IMG/VR virus record: IMGVR_UViG_3300036466_000415 | Span: 1-31,238 of that record | Reading direction: 5' to 3' (one strand) | From: a virus | Length of the DNA: 31,238 nt | Part shown: in pieces, positions 1 to 7,912 of the stretch | Layout: every line of letters begins with the position of its first letter | Numbering within the stretch: position 1 is the stretch's first letter | Position numbers and translations under genes: made by a program | Notes under the pieces: model-generated | The model's input: the letters and a program-made list of their open reading frames with translations, nothing else | The model's database searches: none | Told to the model about the DNA's origin: nothing

Positions 1-77
1 TAGCAGAAGCCAAGGCTAAAGCAGAAGCCAAAGCTAAAGCAGAAGCAGAAGCCAAAGCAAAAGCCGCTAAGAAGTAA
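1..77 (+). CDS. C-terminal end of an Ala/Lys/Glu-rich phage protein (partial)
   Basis: The reading frame starting at base 3 is open from the window edge to TAA at 75-77. It encodes 24 residues made only of Ala, Glu and Lys, in repeats such as AEAKAK, which should form a charged helix. The next gene starts 2 bp after the stop, so it is part of the same late operon. Its place just before the head-tail connector suggests a small head-region protein or the tail of a capsid-associated protein. The body of the gene is outside the window and I do not name it. Confidence 0.6.
   Translation, partial: AEAKAKAEAKAKAEAEAKAKAAKK
3..62 (+). repeat. Short in-frame tandem repeat (about 18-bp unit)
   Basis: Units of the type GCAGAAGCCAAAGCTAAA begin at 3 and 21, with a degenerate copy from 39. 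They encode the AEAKAK repeat at the end of the upstream protein. The length is in-frame and probably varies by slippage. Confidence 0.7.
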
Positions 78-79
78 TC

Positions 80-442
80 ATGCCGTTACTGAGCATCGAA
101 CAGGCACGCGACCAGGTTAACCTGCTGCAAGATGAAACCGAGTTCGACACCTACCTGCAGCAGTTATCCTCTGCCGCCGAGGCGCATATTGCCCGCCGTC
201 TGCGTGACGACGCTGGCAATATTGCTGTGTTTGTCGACGATCAGGCCGCACTTGATGCCATGCCTGAGCCGCCAGCCAATCCAATATTGGTCACGTTCTC
301 GCCCGATCTAGTATTGGCTGCCGCGCTACTTGTTGGTCACTGGTTTAATAACCGTGAATCAGTCGCCAAAGGTGATTTAAAGCAAGTGCCGCAGGCATTT
401 GAGGCGCTAATTTTCGACTATCGCAGTCACGCTATAGGTTAG
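80..442 (+). CDS. Head-tail connector protein (HK97 gp6-like)
   Basis: A 120-residue protein that resembles the gp6-like head-tail connector family, which forms the ring below the portal and joins the head to the tail. The family pattern is visible: an N-terminal stretch that starts SIEQARDQVNL, an early helix with AAEAHIARRL, a helix containing ALLVGHWFNNRESV, and a C-terminal VPQAFEALIFDYR. Start ATG 80 lies 2 bp after the preceding stop. The size is typical for the family. It is followed by a head-closure gene after 4 bp, as expected for a late-gene connector cluster. Confidence 0.8.
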   Translation: MPLLSIEQARDQVNLLQDETEFDTYLQQLSSAAEAHIARRLRDDAGNIAVFVDDQAALDAMPEPPANPILVTFSPDLVLAAALLVGHWFNNRESVAKGDLKQVPQAFEALIFDYRSHAIG

Positions 443-446
443 TGTT

Positions 447-770
447 ATGAATGCAGGCAAGTATCGCCACAAAGTCACGGTGCAAAAGCGCGCAGTGACA
501 GGGCAAACCAGCACAGGCGCTGAGATTGCTGAGTGGATAACCGCTTTTCCTACCCGCGCAGGCTTTAGTAAATTGTCGGCTCGTGACTTTATTGCCGCTA
601 ACGCTGCTAAAAGCCAGATCATCGGCAATTTCACCATTCGTTACCGCGATATTGCAGACGGTGAATATCGCCTGTTGTGGCGCGGAAAAGCATACAAGAT
701 CATTGCGTTTTTACCTGATGAAACCAGCGGGTTCAAAGAGCTAACCCTGCCAGTATCACAAGACATCTAG
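447..770 (+). CDS. Phage head closure / head-tail adaptor protein
   Basis: A 107-residue protein that matches the head-tail adaptor family (SPP1 gp16 / HK97 gp7-like). It starts MNAGKYRHKVTVQKR, a typical beginning for the family, and has an all-beta pattern with IRYRDIADGEYRLLWRGKAYKI. This protein closes the portal channel after DNA packaging and gives the tail a docking surface. It lies 4 bp after the connector gene and 8 bp before a small ORF, all on one strand. Family call is by sequence feel and position; paralogous naming (gp7, gp16) is uncertain. Confidence 0.8.
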   Translation: MNAGKYRHKVTVQKRAVTGQTSTGAEIAEWITAFPTRAGFSKLSARDFIAANAAKSQIIGNFTIRYRDIADGEYRLLWRGKAYKIIAFLPDETSGFKELTLPVSQDI

Positions 771-778
771 GAGTTAAC

Positions 779-949
779 ATGGCTATTACAGCAAAACTGG
801 TCACCGTGACCTGTAAAGCGGCATATACCGACGGAATCACTAAAGTCACTCACACGCCTCGCAGCAAGCCTTATTCAATCAGCAAAGAACGCTTTGAACA
901 GTTAAACAAGCGCGGCTTGGTCGAAGAAGTTAAGGCTGCAAAGGCTTAG
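779..949 (+). CDS. Small phage protein of 56 residues, unknown function
   Basis: ATG 779 follows a TAGGAG ribosome-binding site that overlaps the stop of the head-closure gene, and the frame runs to TAG at 947-949. The product begins MAITAKLVTVTCKAAY and ends EEVKAAKA. It has one Cys and a basic centre and no clear domain. Its close spacing (8 bp before, 5 bp after), good start site and position in the connector cluster support it as a real gene. I do not recognise the family. Confidence 0.65.
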   Translation: MAITAKLVTVTCKAAYTDGITKVTHTPRSKPYSISKERFEQLNKRGLVEEVKAAKA

Positions 950-954
950 CTGTC

Positions 955-1482
955 ATGAACAAATTCTCCGCTGAGTTCTCTGGTGGTGAGGAGATCCGTC
1001 AACAGTTGCAGCAACTTAGCGATAAGGTCTCCAAACGTGGCATGGCCAACGCGCTGAGAAAGGCAGCTCAGTTAGTGAAAGAGGCAGCGGTAAATAAAGT
1101 CATACTTCATGACCAAGCAAGTACGCCTACAAAAATTCACCAAAACATAGCGGTCCGAGCGACAAGCGCAAAAAGGCTAAGGGGGCTAGGTGGTAATACT
1201 GAGTCTTCTGTTGGCATCAGTATTGGTGTGCTAGGTGGTGCAATGTCTTACGCTGGCAACAAAAGCAACCAGCAAAAAGGCTTAGCAGGAATGATGTATC
1301 CAACACTGGGCAGCAGTGACAACCCAGGGGGCGATACATGGTATTGGCGTTTCTTAGAGCTTGGCACAAAACATGCGCCTGCCAAACCTTTTTTACGCCC
1401 TGCCTTCGACAATCAGTCAAGCCAGTTGCTCGACACGATCGTTGCCGAACTTAACAATGAAATTGCCAAGGCGTTAAAATGA
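955..1482 (+). CDS. HK97 gp10-like tail-terminator-region protein
   Basis: A 175-residue protein of the HK97 gp10 family. The N-terminal half has the helical segment LRKAAQLVKEAAVNK, and the C-terminal half carries the family signature: an aromatic stretch WYWRFLELGTKHAPAKPFLRPAFD, which corresponds to FLEFGT...PFLRPA in relatives. The family acts at the head-tail interface of long-tailed phages. It overlaps the next gene by 4 bp (ATGA at 1479), which suggests translational coupling. Confidence 0.85.
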   Translation: MNKFSAEFSGGEEIRQQLQQLSDKVSKRGMANALRKAAQLVKEAAVNKVILHDQASTPTKIHQNIAVRATSAKRLRGLGGNTESSVGISIGVLGGAMSYAGNKSNQQKGLAGMMYPTLGSSDNPGGDTWYWRFLELGTKHAPAKPFLRPAFDNQSSQLLDTIVAELNNEIAKALK

Positions 1483-1850
1483 ATCCCATTCCACTTTTCA
1501 CTCTGTGTCAAGCCGACGGTGAAGTAAAAACAAGGTTAGGTGAAAGCCCTACACGTTGCTACTCATTCGGTCATGCGCCAAAAGATACCGCTTTACCATA
1601 TGCTGTTTGGCAGGTAGTAAGCGGAAGTCCTTATAACCAGCTGGCGGATAATGCCAGCACCGATAGCTACACAACTCAAGTAGATGTCTATGGTGAAACG
1701 GACAGCGACGCATTATTAGCAGCAAAAGCTATTATCAGCGCTACAAGCGAAGAAGCTTATGTTTTATCATACAACAGTAACGGCCGAGATAATAAAACGG
1801 GCGATTACTACTACAGCTTCGATTTAGGCTGGATAGTAACCGCCGCGTGA
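1479..1850 (+). CDS. Tail completion protein (DUF3168 / gp17-like)
   Basis: A 123-residue protein. The opening MNPIPLFTLCQADGEVKTRLG, the middle PYAVWQVVSGSPYNQLAD, and the QVDVYGETDSDALLAAKA segment are typical of DUF3168, the SPP1 gp17-like tail completion or terminator proteins that cap the tail tube. It starts inside the stop of the gp10-like gene. After it the plus-strand late operon is broken by a leftward gene, and the tail tube gene resumes only at 3808. Confidence 0.8.
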   Translation: MNPIPLFTLCQADGEVKTRLGESPTRCYSFGHAPKDTALPYAVWQVVSGSPYNQLADNASTDSYTTQVDVYGETDSDALLAAKAIISATSEEAYVLSYNSNGRDNKTGDYYYSFDLGWIVTAA

Positions 1851-1879
1851 TCAACGCAATGTATTAATGGAAGGATAGG

Positions 1880-2707
1880 CTATTGCAATTGCCATGCATC
1901 TACCATTAACTCTTCTGGTCGCTTGCATCCGCCGCCAAGGTTGTGACGCATTACAGCCAGTTCGTTATCAAGTTGTCTGCGGGCAAAATGCAGATTGTTT
2001 ATATGCTCAAAGGTGCGTGAATATAATTCAGGATTTAGCGAGGCTAGCCCATTGCAGATACCTTGGTGCCAACGGTAGTTCACCCACGCTGCGGAGTGCA
2101 TTAACACCTCCACCAGTCTGGCTTGTTCGCTCGTTAACATATAGCCTGGCTCATGACGTGTGTCTTTGCCTAGCCATTCACCATCGAGCGCCACACGATG
2201 CACATAAGCGGTGGCCTCGGCAATTTGGATGGTGTCAAGCTCGTCGATGTGTTTTACATTAAAGCGTTGATGCACTAAACCGTAAGCCTCTGGATAGTTG
2301 AGCTTCATTTTCGACACCAAAAGGTTTATTGCGTCACGCAACCCAGTACGATCGTCGGTACTGCTCTTGCGAGAGTGTTGTTTTAGTGTGGCGGCCATGG
2401 CGTTAAAGGCGTTGATATAAGCCTCTTTGATCGCCGCCGCCTTTTTGCCAGTGAAACCCATCACCAGAAACATAAAGCCGTCTTTGGTCATTTGGTATAA
2501 ATTATAAGTCTCGCCGTTTTGCTCATTGATATATGGGTGTGCTGAAAAGTTAGCAGACCTAAATTCATCTGAACAATCAAGGCTTTTAATTTTGGCTGTG
2601 ACGTTGCGATGTTGTTTACCAAATGCTTCTGCAACTTTGAGTGAAGTGGTTTTGATGTCGCCGTTATCGCTGGTAACAGCATTGTCGGGAATGATAGAAG
2701 TGATCAT
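1880..2707 (-). CDS. Rha-family phage regulator with P22 antirepressor-like C-terminal domain
   Basis: A 275-residue leftward gene. Residues about 20-105 match the Rha domain: VAEAFGKQHRNVTAKIKSL, then YNLYQMTKDGFMFLVMGFTGKKA and IKEAYINAFN. Residues about 120-180 (DAINLLVSKMKLNYPEAYGLVHQRFNVKHIDEL) resemble the C-terminal domain of P22-type antirepressors. Such proteins act in phage regulation or antirepression, and Rha interferes with growth in IHF-lacking hosts. ATG 2707 follows CGGAGCACC. The gene sits opposite to the late operon, has its own promoter and a leader of more than 200 nt, so it is an independently regulated moron. The exact target is unknown. Confidence 0.8.
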   Translation of the reverse strand: MITSIIPDNAVTSDNGDIKTTSLKVAEAFGKQHRNVTAKIKSLDCSDEFRSANFSAHPYINEQNGETYNLYQMTKDGFMFLVMGFTGKKAAAIKEAYINAFNAMAATLKQHSRKSSTDDRTGLRDAINLLVSKMKLNYPEAYGLVHQRFNVKHIDELDTIQIAEATAYVHRVALDGEWLGKDTRHEPGYMLTSEQARLVEVLMHSAAWVNYRWHQGICNGLASLNPELYSRTFEHINNLHFARRQLDNELAVMRHNLGGGCKRPEELMVDAWQLQ

Positions 2708-2930
2708 AGTGGTGCTCCGTTTCTACTCGGGTTGACCACCACACTATTATGGTGGTCGGGAGGTTAGAAACCGTGCACCCACGGCGGAGTTATTTCCCTT
2801 GCGGGTATTGTATTCCTCGCCCTCCCGACCATAAAAACTGGCTGGGTTGCCTAGCAATAGGCATAAAAAAACCACGACTATCGGGCGCGGGTGAATCCGG
2901 GGTGCAAATAGAGTTTCTACGCTCTTAGCG
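2708..2930 (-). ncRNA. Structured leader of the Rha-type gene, possible C4-like antisense RNA element
   Basis: About 220 nt separate the predicted leftward transcription start from the Rha-type ATG. On the minus strand the leader holds GGTCGGGAGG (about 2823-2832) and its complement CCTCCCGACC (2755-2764), so a long-range stem can form. The second arm continues into GACCACC, which can instead pair with GGTGGTC at 2731-2737. These two pairings exclude each other. GTAGAAAC occurs twice, near each end. This layout recalls the immI region of P1/P7/P22, where C4 antisense RNA controls ant. Identity with C4 is inference; the pairing is seen in the sequence. Confidence 0.5.
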
Positions 2931-2933
2931 CGC

Positions 2934-2963
2934 ACTATAGTCCAAAAATTATTACAAAGTCAA
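2934..2963 (-). promoter_or_regulatory. Leftward sigma70-type promoter for the Rha-type gene
   Basis: On the minus strand TTGACT (2958-2963) and TATAGT (2934-2939) are separated by 18 bp. Each differs from the consensus at one base. Transcription would start near 2927 and cover the structured leader. Confidence 0.65.
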
Positions 2964-3156
2964 TTTACTTGTCGGTTAACTGATAAGTAAATCGCCTATT
3001 CCACTAAAGCTGTATCGCCCGTATTGTGCACAAATGTTAAGTGATGTTAACATCAGCGCGCACGTTGAGTGCATTATAAAGCGTCAGTTTTTCATGTGTT
3101 TAACTCGCGCGATATTTTTGCAACATTAACCAAATAAAAATAATCAGGGAAAGAGA

Positions 3157-3636
3157 ATGAAAAAACTAATATTTATCGTGGCGATGATTAGCTTGCTGTC
3201 AGGTTGCTCTAGCATCGTAAGTAAATCTGATTATGCTGTAGCTATAGCAAGTAATCCTGAATCAGCTAATTTTACTGTTGTTAACAGATCTGGGGAAGTG
3301 GTGCATAGCGGTGTAACACCGACGACGGTTACGCTTAAATCGTCGTCAGGTTATTTTAAAGGTGAAACGTACACTATCACCTTTAACAAGGAAGGTTACC
3401 CAGATAAAGTCTACACAATGAAAAGCGGTATAGATGGATGGTATTTCGGAAACATTCTTATAGGCGGCTTGGTTGGTATTTTAATCGTCGATCCCTTAAC
3501 CGGAGCCATGTATAGCTTGCCTGAGCGCGTAGACGTGTCGCTCGACGCTAACTCGACAGAAAAAGAGCAGCTTACGGTAGCTTCTATTAGCAGCCTAACT
3601 GACGACCAGAAATCTAAGTTAGTGAGAATAAATTAG
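3157..3636 (+). CDS. Predicted outer-membrane or periplasmic lipoprotein (moron)
   Basis: A 159-residue protein with a lipoprotein signal peptide: MKK, a hydrophobic run, and a lipobox LLSGC with the lipidated Cys at 17. Residues about 35-95 look like a small beta domain of the PEGA type (ANFTVVNRSGEVVHSGVTP, YTITFNKEGYPDK). A hydrophobic segment follows at about 105-125 (FGNILIGGLVGILIVDPLTG). It has an AGGGAAAGAG ribosome-binding site and lies between a leftward regulator and two terminators, so it is probably transcribed on its own. Phage lipoproteins in such places often alter the lysogen's surface or block superinfection; that role is inferred only. Confidence 0.75.
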   Translation: MKKLIFIVAMISLLSGCSSIVSKSDYAVAIASNPESANFTVVNRSGEVVHSGVTPTTVTLKSSSGYFKGETYTITFNKEGYPDKVYTMKSGIDGWYFGNILIGGLVGILIVDPLTGAMYSLPERVDVSLDANSTEKEQLTVASISSLTDDQKSKLVRIN

Positions 3637-3722
3637 AGTGATTAATTGAGATTTATAAAAACTCGTTTATTATCTCTCTAACAGTGGGATAACTCACTCA
3701 AACAAATATTCCGATTAAATCG

Positions 3723-3750
3723 CCGCCGATGAATTTCGCGGTGGTTTTTT
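3723..3750 (+). terminator. Intrinsic terminator after the lipoprotein gene
   Basis: A six-pair stem (CCGCCG at 3723-3728 with CGGTGG at 3739-3744, one G-T pair), a 10-nt loop and six Ts. It ends the lipoprotein transcript. Confidence 0.65.
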
Positions 3751-3758
3751 GTTTTAGG

Positions 3759-3785
3759 CCTCAGCAATCTTGCTGGGGCTTTTTT
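3759..3785 (+). terminator. Second intrinsic terminator just before the tail tube gene
   Basis: CCTCAGC at 3759-3765 pairs with GCTGGGG at 3772-3778 (one T-G pair) around AATCTT, followed by six Ts. The tail tube start codon is only 22 bp downstream, so late transcription from upstream must read through it, presumably with phage antitermination. Confidence 0.7.
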
Positions 3786-3807
3786 GTATCTTAAACTGGA
3801 GGATGCC

Positions 3808-4287
3808 ATGAGCACCACGAAAAAAGTAAAAGGCACGCAACTTTATGCGATTGACCCTGCCGATGGCGGCTTATTGCTGGTCGCAAACGTCACCAGCATT
3901 GATGGCATCGATTCAACCATAGAGCAGATTGAGACCACGCCACTCGAAGCCGACGCAAGAGAGTATGAGTCAGGGCTTGCGACGCCGGGTTCGGCAACCT
4001 TTGGTATAAATACCAATCCTGATCTAACCGTACATCAACGATTGCATGAGCTAAAAACCGCTGGCGAAACATTGCAATGGTATCTCGGGTGGGGTGACGG
4101 AAAAGGTATTGAGCCTGACCTAAGCGTTCCAGACGTAATCACCTTGCCAGCCACTCGCACTTGGTTGTCGTTCAGAGGCTTCTTAAGCTCATTTCCATTT
4201 TCATTTGCACTCAACGATGTAGTTAAGTCGAGTTGCAGTATTCAGGTGTCTGGTGATCCTTTGCTGATCCCTAAAGCTGGGGCATAA
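3808..4287 (+). CDS. Major tail tube protein (lambda V-like)
   Basis: A 159-residue protein starting MSTTKKVKGTQLYAIDP. ATG 3808 is chosen over the earlier TTG 3784 because TGGAGG precedes it. The sequence has the usual tail tube order: an N-terminal beta strand region, IEQIETTPLEADAREYESGL, and a C-terminal SFRGFLSSFPFSFALNDVVKSSCSIQVSGDP. The last part matches tube proteins where a final strand plus 'G.....' loop ends the fold. It polymerises around the tape measure to form the tail tube. The next gene is the chaperone G, as in lambda (V-G-T-H). Confidence 0.85.
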   Translation: MSTTKKVKGTQLYAIDPADGGLLLVANVTSIDGIDSTIEQIETTPLEADAREYESGLATPGSATFGINTNPDLTVHQRLHELKTAGETLQWYLGWGDGKGIEPDLSVPDVITLPATRTWLSFRGFLSSFPFSFALNDVVKSSCSIQVSGDPLLIPKAGA

Positions 4288-4296
4288 GGTAACGAC

Positions 4297-4740
4297 ATGG
4301 AATTAACGTTAGCTACTATTAATGAATCATCCTCCTTCGCCCCATCAAAACCTGAAGCACGTGAGATTAGTTGGGAAAATACAAAGGGTGAGACCGTAAC
4401 CGCAACGGTATATGTGCGTCACAGCAGCTACGCAACATCAGCAGCAGTATCACTGGCATTTCGTCAGGGGTGTACCGATATCGTTGCCGCTCATCTGGTG
4501 TCAAGCATTGTTACTAGCAAAGGCGAGCCTTTGCTTACCATGGACGACATTACTGGCAACGAAAAGCACGGCCCAATGTGCCAGCAATTGGTTGATGCCA
4601 TGATGGAAGCAATCTCTAAGGTGAATCGTTGGGGTGAAGATGCCGCCCCAAAGCCGGTGACGCAGAAGACGAGCTCTGGTTCGAACTCGTCCTCGCAGGC
4701 GTCGGAGGCAGAACCGTTGCCGAAGCCAAGCAACGAGTAA
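4297..4740 (+). CDS. Tail assembly chaperone, G-like
   Basis: A 147-residue protein in the slot of lambda G, between the tube and tape measure genes. It begins MELTLATINESSSFAP, has a helical middle (SLAFRQGCTDIVAAHLVSSIV) and a Ser/Pro/Lys-rich C-terminus, as expected for a chaperone whose tail is replaced after frameshifting. G and its frameshift product GT bind the tape measure and recruit tube protein. A CCCAAAG slip site lies in frame at 4647-4653, and the overlapping T frame continues past the stop. Confidence 0.8.
   Translation: MELTLATINESSSFAPSKPEAREISWENTKGETVTATVYVRHSSYATSAAVSLAFRQGCTDIVAAHLVSSIVTSKGEPLLTMDDITGNEKHGPMCQQLVDAMMEAISKVNRWGEDAAPKPVTQKTSSGSNSSSQASEAEPLPKPSNE
4647..4653 (+). 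promoter_or_regulatory. Programmed -1 ribosomal frameshift site (CCCAAAG)
   Basis: In the G frame the codons are CCA AAG, preceded by a C, so the heptamer fits X XXY YYZ. Slipping back one base gives CCC AAA and enters an open frame that runs to 4973. Lambda uses GGGAAAG at the same place in G/T. The -1 frame is open only from 4638, so the shift must happen close to this heptamer. Confidence 0.85.
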
Positions 4741-4973
4741 GCAGCGCCGAGTTTGCTGGGTGGCTCAATTACCGTGATAAATATGGGCCACTATCTATGC
4801 AAGACCGCACCGAGTGGTATACCGCCCGGCAAATGCATCATCTCAGCCTAATTAATGGGGGCAAAGCCAACCTAAGCGACTTCATGTGTTTTTATCATGA
4901 AGATAGTGAGGAGGACGCTACCCCTGAAGACCTGCTTAACCTGCTACAAATTAGCGCTAAAACAAATCGATAA
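4650..4973 (+). CDS. T domain of the G-T tail assembly chaperone (reached by -1 frameshift)
   Basis: This -1 frame has no start of its own with a good ribosome site. It encodes AGDAEDELWFELVLAGVGG, then RTVAEAKQRVSSAEFAGWLNY and RDKYGPL, and ends LLNLLQISAKTNR at TAA 4971-4973. The 'hydrophobic helix, AGGRTV, SxxEFxxWxxY' pattern is typical of the T domain of siphophage chaperones. Frameshifting at 4647-4653 would join 119 residues of G to about 106 of T, a fusion of about 225 residues. The tape measure gene begins 11 bp after the stop. The T domain is thought to bind tube protein. Confidence 0.8.
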   Translation, partial: KAGDAEDELWFELVLAGVGGRTVAEAKQRVSSAEFAGWLNYRDKYGPLSMQDRTEWYTARQMHHLSLINGGKANLSDFMCFYHEDSEEDATPEDLLNLLQISAKTNR

Positions 4974-4984
4974 AAGGACACTAT

Positions 4985-7912
4985 ATGGGTAGCTACGGGT
5001 TGAGATCGCTTACCGTTGACTTGGTTGCCAATACAGCGAGTTTTGAGGGGGGGCTCAGTAAAGCTGAGCGTGCCATCCGCAATACCGAGAACAGTCTGAC
5101 CAAAATGGTTGAGCGCATTGACCCGGTAACAACCAAGTTAAACAACCTTGATCAAGCCTACGCAAAACTTACTAAGGAGTTTGAAGCTGGGACGATAGAT
5201 AAAAGCAAGTTCGAGCTTTATTCAAAACAAGTTAAAGAGTTTCGACATCAAGTAGAGCGTTCGCAATACGACAAGCTGTTAAATCAGCTAGACCCTATTC
5301 GCACCAAGATCAGCGACATAGCCGATCAACAAAAACGCTTAAAGGCGGGTTTTGACAAAGGACTGATCAACGAGGCTGACTATACCCGTTACAATAAAAG
5401 CTTAGAGCAGATGCGCGTTCAGCTGACGGGTAATGAAAAAGCAATAAACGGCAACGCCCTGTCAGCTAAACAGATGCAGTGGGCTATGCGTGGATTGCCA
5501 GCGCAGTTTACCGATATATTTACCTCGCTGCAGGGCGGACAAAACCCGATGACGGTGTTCATCCAGCAGGGTGGTCAAATTAAAGATATGTTTGGCGGCG
5601 TCGGCCCAGCAGCAAAAGCGATGGGAGGGTATCTGGTTGGTTTAGTAAGCCCCTTAACCCTTGCAGCTGGAGCGGCGATTGTGGCTGGGCTGGCCTATTA
5701 CCAAGGTAGCAAAGAGGCTGATGAGTTTCGTAAAGCGATCATATTGACGGGTAACGCTGCCGGAACAAGCGTTAACCAGCTAACCGATGCGGCAGCACGC
5801 ATTGATCAATATGCAGGCACCCACAGGCAGGCAGCCAAAGCCTTATCGGTTGTCGCAAATACAGGGAAATTCACCGGGAAACAACTCGAGCTGGTTGCTG
5901 CGACAGCAGTAATGATGGAAAACACTGTCGGCAAGGCTATCGATGAAACCGTCAGCGAGTTCGAAAAACTAGCCAAGGATCCTGCTAAAGCTGTTGCTGA
6001 GCTCAATGAAAAGTATCACTTTCTCACTGCAGGCGTTTATGAGCAGATCAATGCGCTTGAAAAGGCTGGCAAACAGAATGAGGCGGCAAAGTTAGCTACC
6101 GAAGCTTACGCTGACGCAATGCAAGAGCGCACCCAGCAGTTAACTGAAAATCTAGGCTATGTCGAGCGAGCATGGAAATCGGTAAAACATGCAGCTGTAG
6201 AGGGGTGGGATGCCACTTTAGGTGTTGGGCGACCGGAAACCATCACCGATCAAATTGCCAAAGCTAAAGCGGAGCTAGCTGGGTTAACAGGTTCAACCCA
6301 GTTGAAAGTGAACATTTTAGCCAACACCACCGGACTTAATACGGGCGCAATACCTGAGGCTTACAAGCCAAACCCTGACGCCGCGAATAAGCAGGCAAAA
6401 CTACTAGAGAAACAGATTGCTGATTTAGAGCTAATGCAGCAAGTGCTTAATGATACAGCCGAAGAGGAATCCCTACGCGCCAAGAACATTGCCAAATCTA
6501 TTGCTGGACAACAAAAGTTCAATGATATTCTTGAGGCTACTCTCACCAAAGAAGAAAAGCGAGTCAAAGCGCAACAGGATCTGCAACGTCACATTAGCAA
6601 TATCCGCGCCGCCGACCCCAGCAGCGCCTTAATCAATGACGCCAATATAGCTAAGGCTCAAAAATGGATTGACGATCAATATAAAGAAAAAGATAAGGCC
6701 GAGTCTGACGTAGGCCAAAAGCTGTTACGCCGCTACCAGCAGCAAGAGGCTCAGTTGCGTCAGCAACTTGAAAGCAGCGAAAAACTGAGTAAGCAGTCGC
6801 AAAATTTACTGGGGTTAGAGCAGCAAATTGCCGACCTTAAAAACAAAAAAGTGCTAACTGCTGATGAGAAAAGCCTGCTGGATTATGCTGAAAAAAATAA
6901 GGCTCAACTAGAAATAAATGCAGCGTTAGAGCAAGAGTTAACCAAGCGCGAGCAGATCCGCCGCGAAATGGCATTTCAGCAAAACCTAAGCAGTGAAACT
7001 GCCGCTATTCAACAGCAATACGCCGACGAACTTGGCGCATTTGGCAAAGGCGACCGCACCAACAAACGTCTTATTGGCCGCAACGCCATTACCCGCAGCA
7101 TTCAGGGTAAAAAAGACGACTTAACCAACCAGCTTACAGAGGGGGTAATTGGTGAAGATGAGTACAACACCAATATGCAAACCCTTGAATCTGAGCTGTC
7201 AACTCGCCTGCAAATGTATGAAAAGCATTATCAGGATATAGATGAGGCTCGTGCCAATTGGCAAAATGGTGCGAGCCGCGCGTTTGACAACTATATCGAT
7301 AGCGCCAATGATGTCGCCGCGCAGACTGAAAACCTGTTTAACAACGCCTTTGGCAGCATGGAAGACGCGATCGTGCAGTTTGCCCTCACTGGAAAAGCCT
7401 CCTTTGCCGATTTTGCTAGGGCGATTTTAGCCGATCTGGCTCGCATAATGGTTAAACAGGCTTTGGTTAAGGTGATTGGGGCTGTATTCGGCGGATATTC
7501 TGATGGTGGCGTGGTCGGTGGCTTTGGAGGCTATGACAGCGGCGGCTACACAGGCCCTGGCGGCAAGTATCAGCCCGCAGGTATCGTACACAAGGGTGAG
7601 GTGGTCTTTAGTCAAGAGGATGTAGCCCGTAACGGCGGTGTCGCCAGTGTTGAGCGCATTCGAAAGGGCTTCAAGGGATTCTCTGATGGTGGCGTGGTCG
7701 GCGGTAATTATGCTGCTTCAGCTATGCCAGCGTCAGGCGGTGTGAATATCACCCAGCACATCAGTGTTGATAGTGGTGGCGAGCAAAATATGAATGACCG
7801 CAATAAAATAGGCAAGGCGTACGCTAAAGCGGCGGATCAAGGTACCCGAATGGAAATTGCCAAGCAACTTAAGCCAGGTGGCCTCATCTGGGCTGCGATG
7901 AGGGGATATTAA
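4985..7912 (+). CDS. Tail length tape measure protein (lambda H-like)
   Basis: A 975-residue protein, the longest in the tail module except J. The N-terminal 160 residues are helical and charged, followed by MTVFIQQGGQIKDMFGG, a stretch common in lambda-like tape measures. A hydrophobic segment lies around residues 210-240 (LVGLVSPLTLAAGAAIVAGLAYY). Long coiled-coil-like Gln/Glu/Lys-rich parts fill the middle. Near the C-terminus is the Gly-rich SDGGVVGG...GGYTGPGG with HKGEVVFSQEDVARNGG, and SDGGVVGG occurs again. It sets tail length and helps DNA entry. Its stop overlaps the start of M by one base. Confidence 0.9.
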   Translation: MGSYGLRSLTVDLVANTASFEGGLSKAERAIRNTENSLTKMVERIDPVTTKLNNLDQAYAKLTKEFEAGTIDKSKFELYSKQVKEFRHQVERSQYDKLLNQLDPIRTKISDIADQQKRLKAGFDKGLINEADYTRYNKSLEQMRVQLTGNEKAINGNALSAKQMQWAMRGLPAQFTDIFTSLQGGQNPMTVFIQQGGQIKDMFGGVGPAAKAMGGYLVGLVSPLTLAAGAAIVAGLAYYQGSKEADEFRKAIILTGNAAGTSVNQLTDAAARIDQYAGTHRQAAKALSVVANTGKFTGKQLELVAATAVMMENTVGKAIDETVSEFEKLAKDPAKAVAELNEKYHFLTAGVYEQINALEKAGKQNEAAKLATEAYADAMQERTQQLTENLGYVERAWKSVKHAAVEGWDATLGVGRPETITDQIAKAKAELAGLTGSTQLKVNILANTTGLNTGAIPEAYKPNPDAANKQAKLLEKQIADLELMQQVLNDTAEEESLRAKNIAKSIAGQQKFNDILEATLTKEEKRVKAQQDLQRHISNIRAADPSSALINDANIAKAQKWIDDQYKEKDKAESDVGQKLLRRYQQQEAQLRQQLESSEKLSKQSQNLLGLEQQIADLKNKKVLTADEKSLLDYAEKNKAQLEINAALEQELTKREQIRREMAFQQNLSSETAAIQQQYADELGAFGKGDRTNKRLIGRNAITRSIQGKKDDLTNQLTEGVIGEDEYNTNMQTLESELSTRLQMYEKHYQDIDEARANWQNGASRAFDNYIDSANDVAAQTENLFNNAFGSMEDAIVQFALTGKASFADFARAILADLARIMVKQALVKVIGAVFGGYSDGGVVGGFGGYDSGGYTGPGGKYQPAGIVHKGEVVFSQEDVARNGGVASVERIRKGFKGFSDGGVVGGNYAASAMPASGGVNITQHISVDSGGEQNMNDRNKIGKAYAKAADQGTRMEIAKQLKPGGLIWAAMRGY

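Noticed and set aside
1894-2262. Rightward 122-residue ORF opposite the Rha-type gene
   Set aside because: Cys/Leu-rich shadow frame; the opposite strand has clear domain similarity.
2747-2935. Leftward 62-residue ORF in the leader of the Rha-type gene
   Set aside because: Its only start is GTG overlapping the promoter -10, so the predicted RNA would not contain it. The region is better explained as a structured leader, though an Icd-like peptide cannot be fully excluded.
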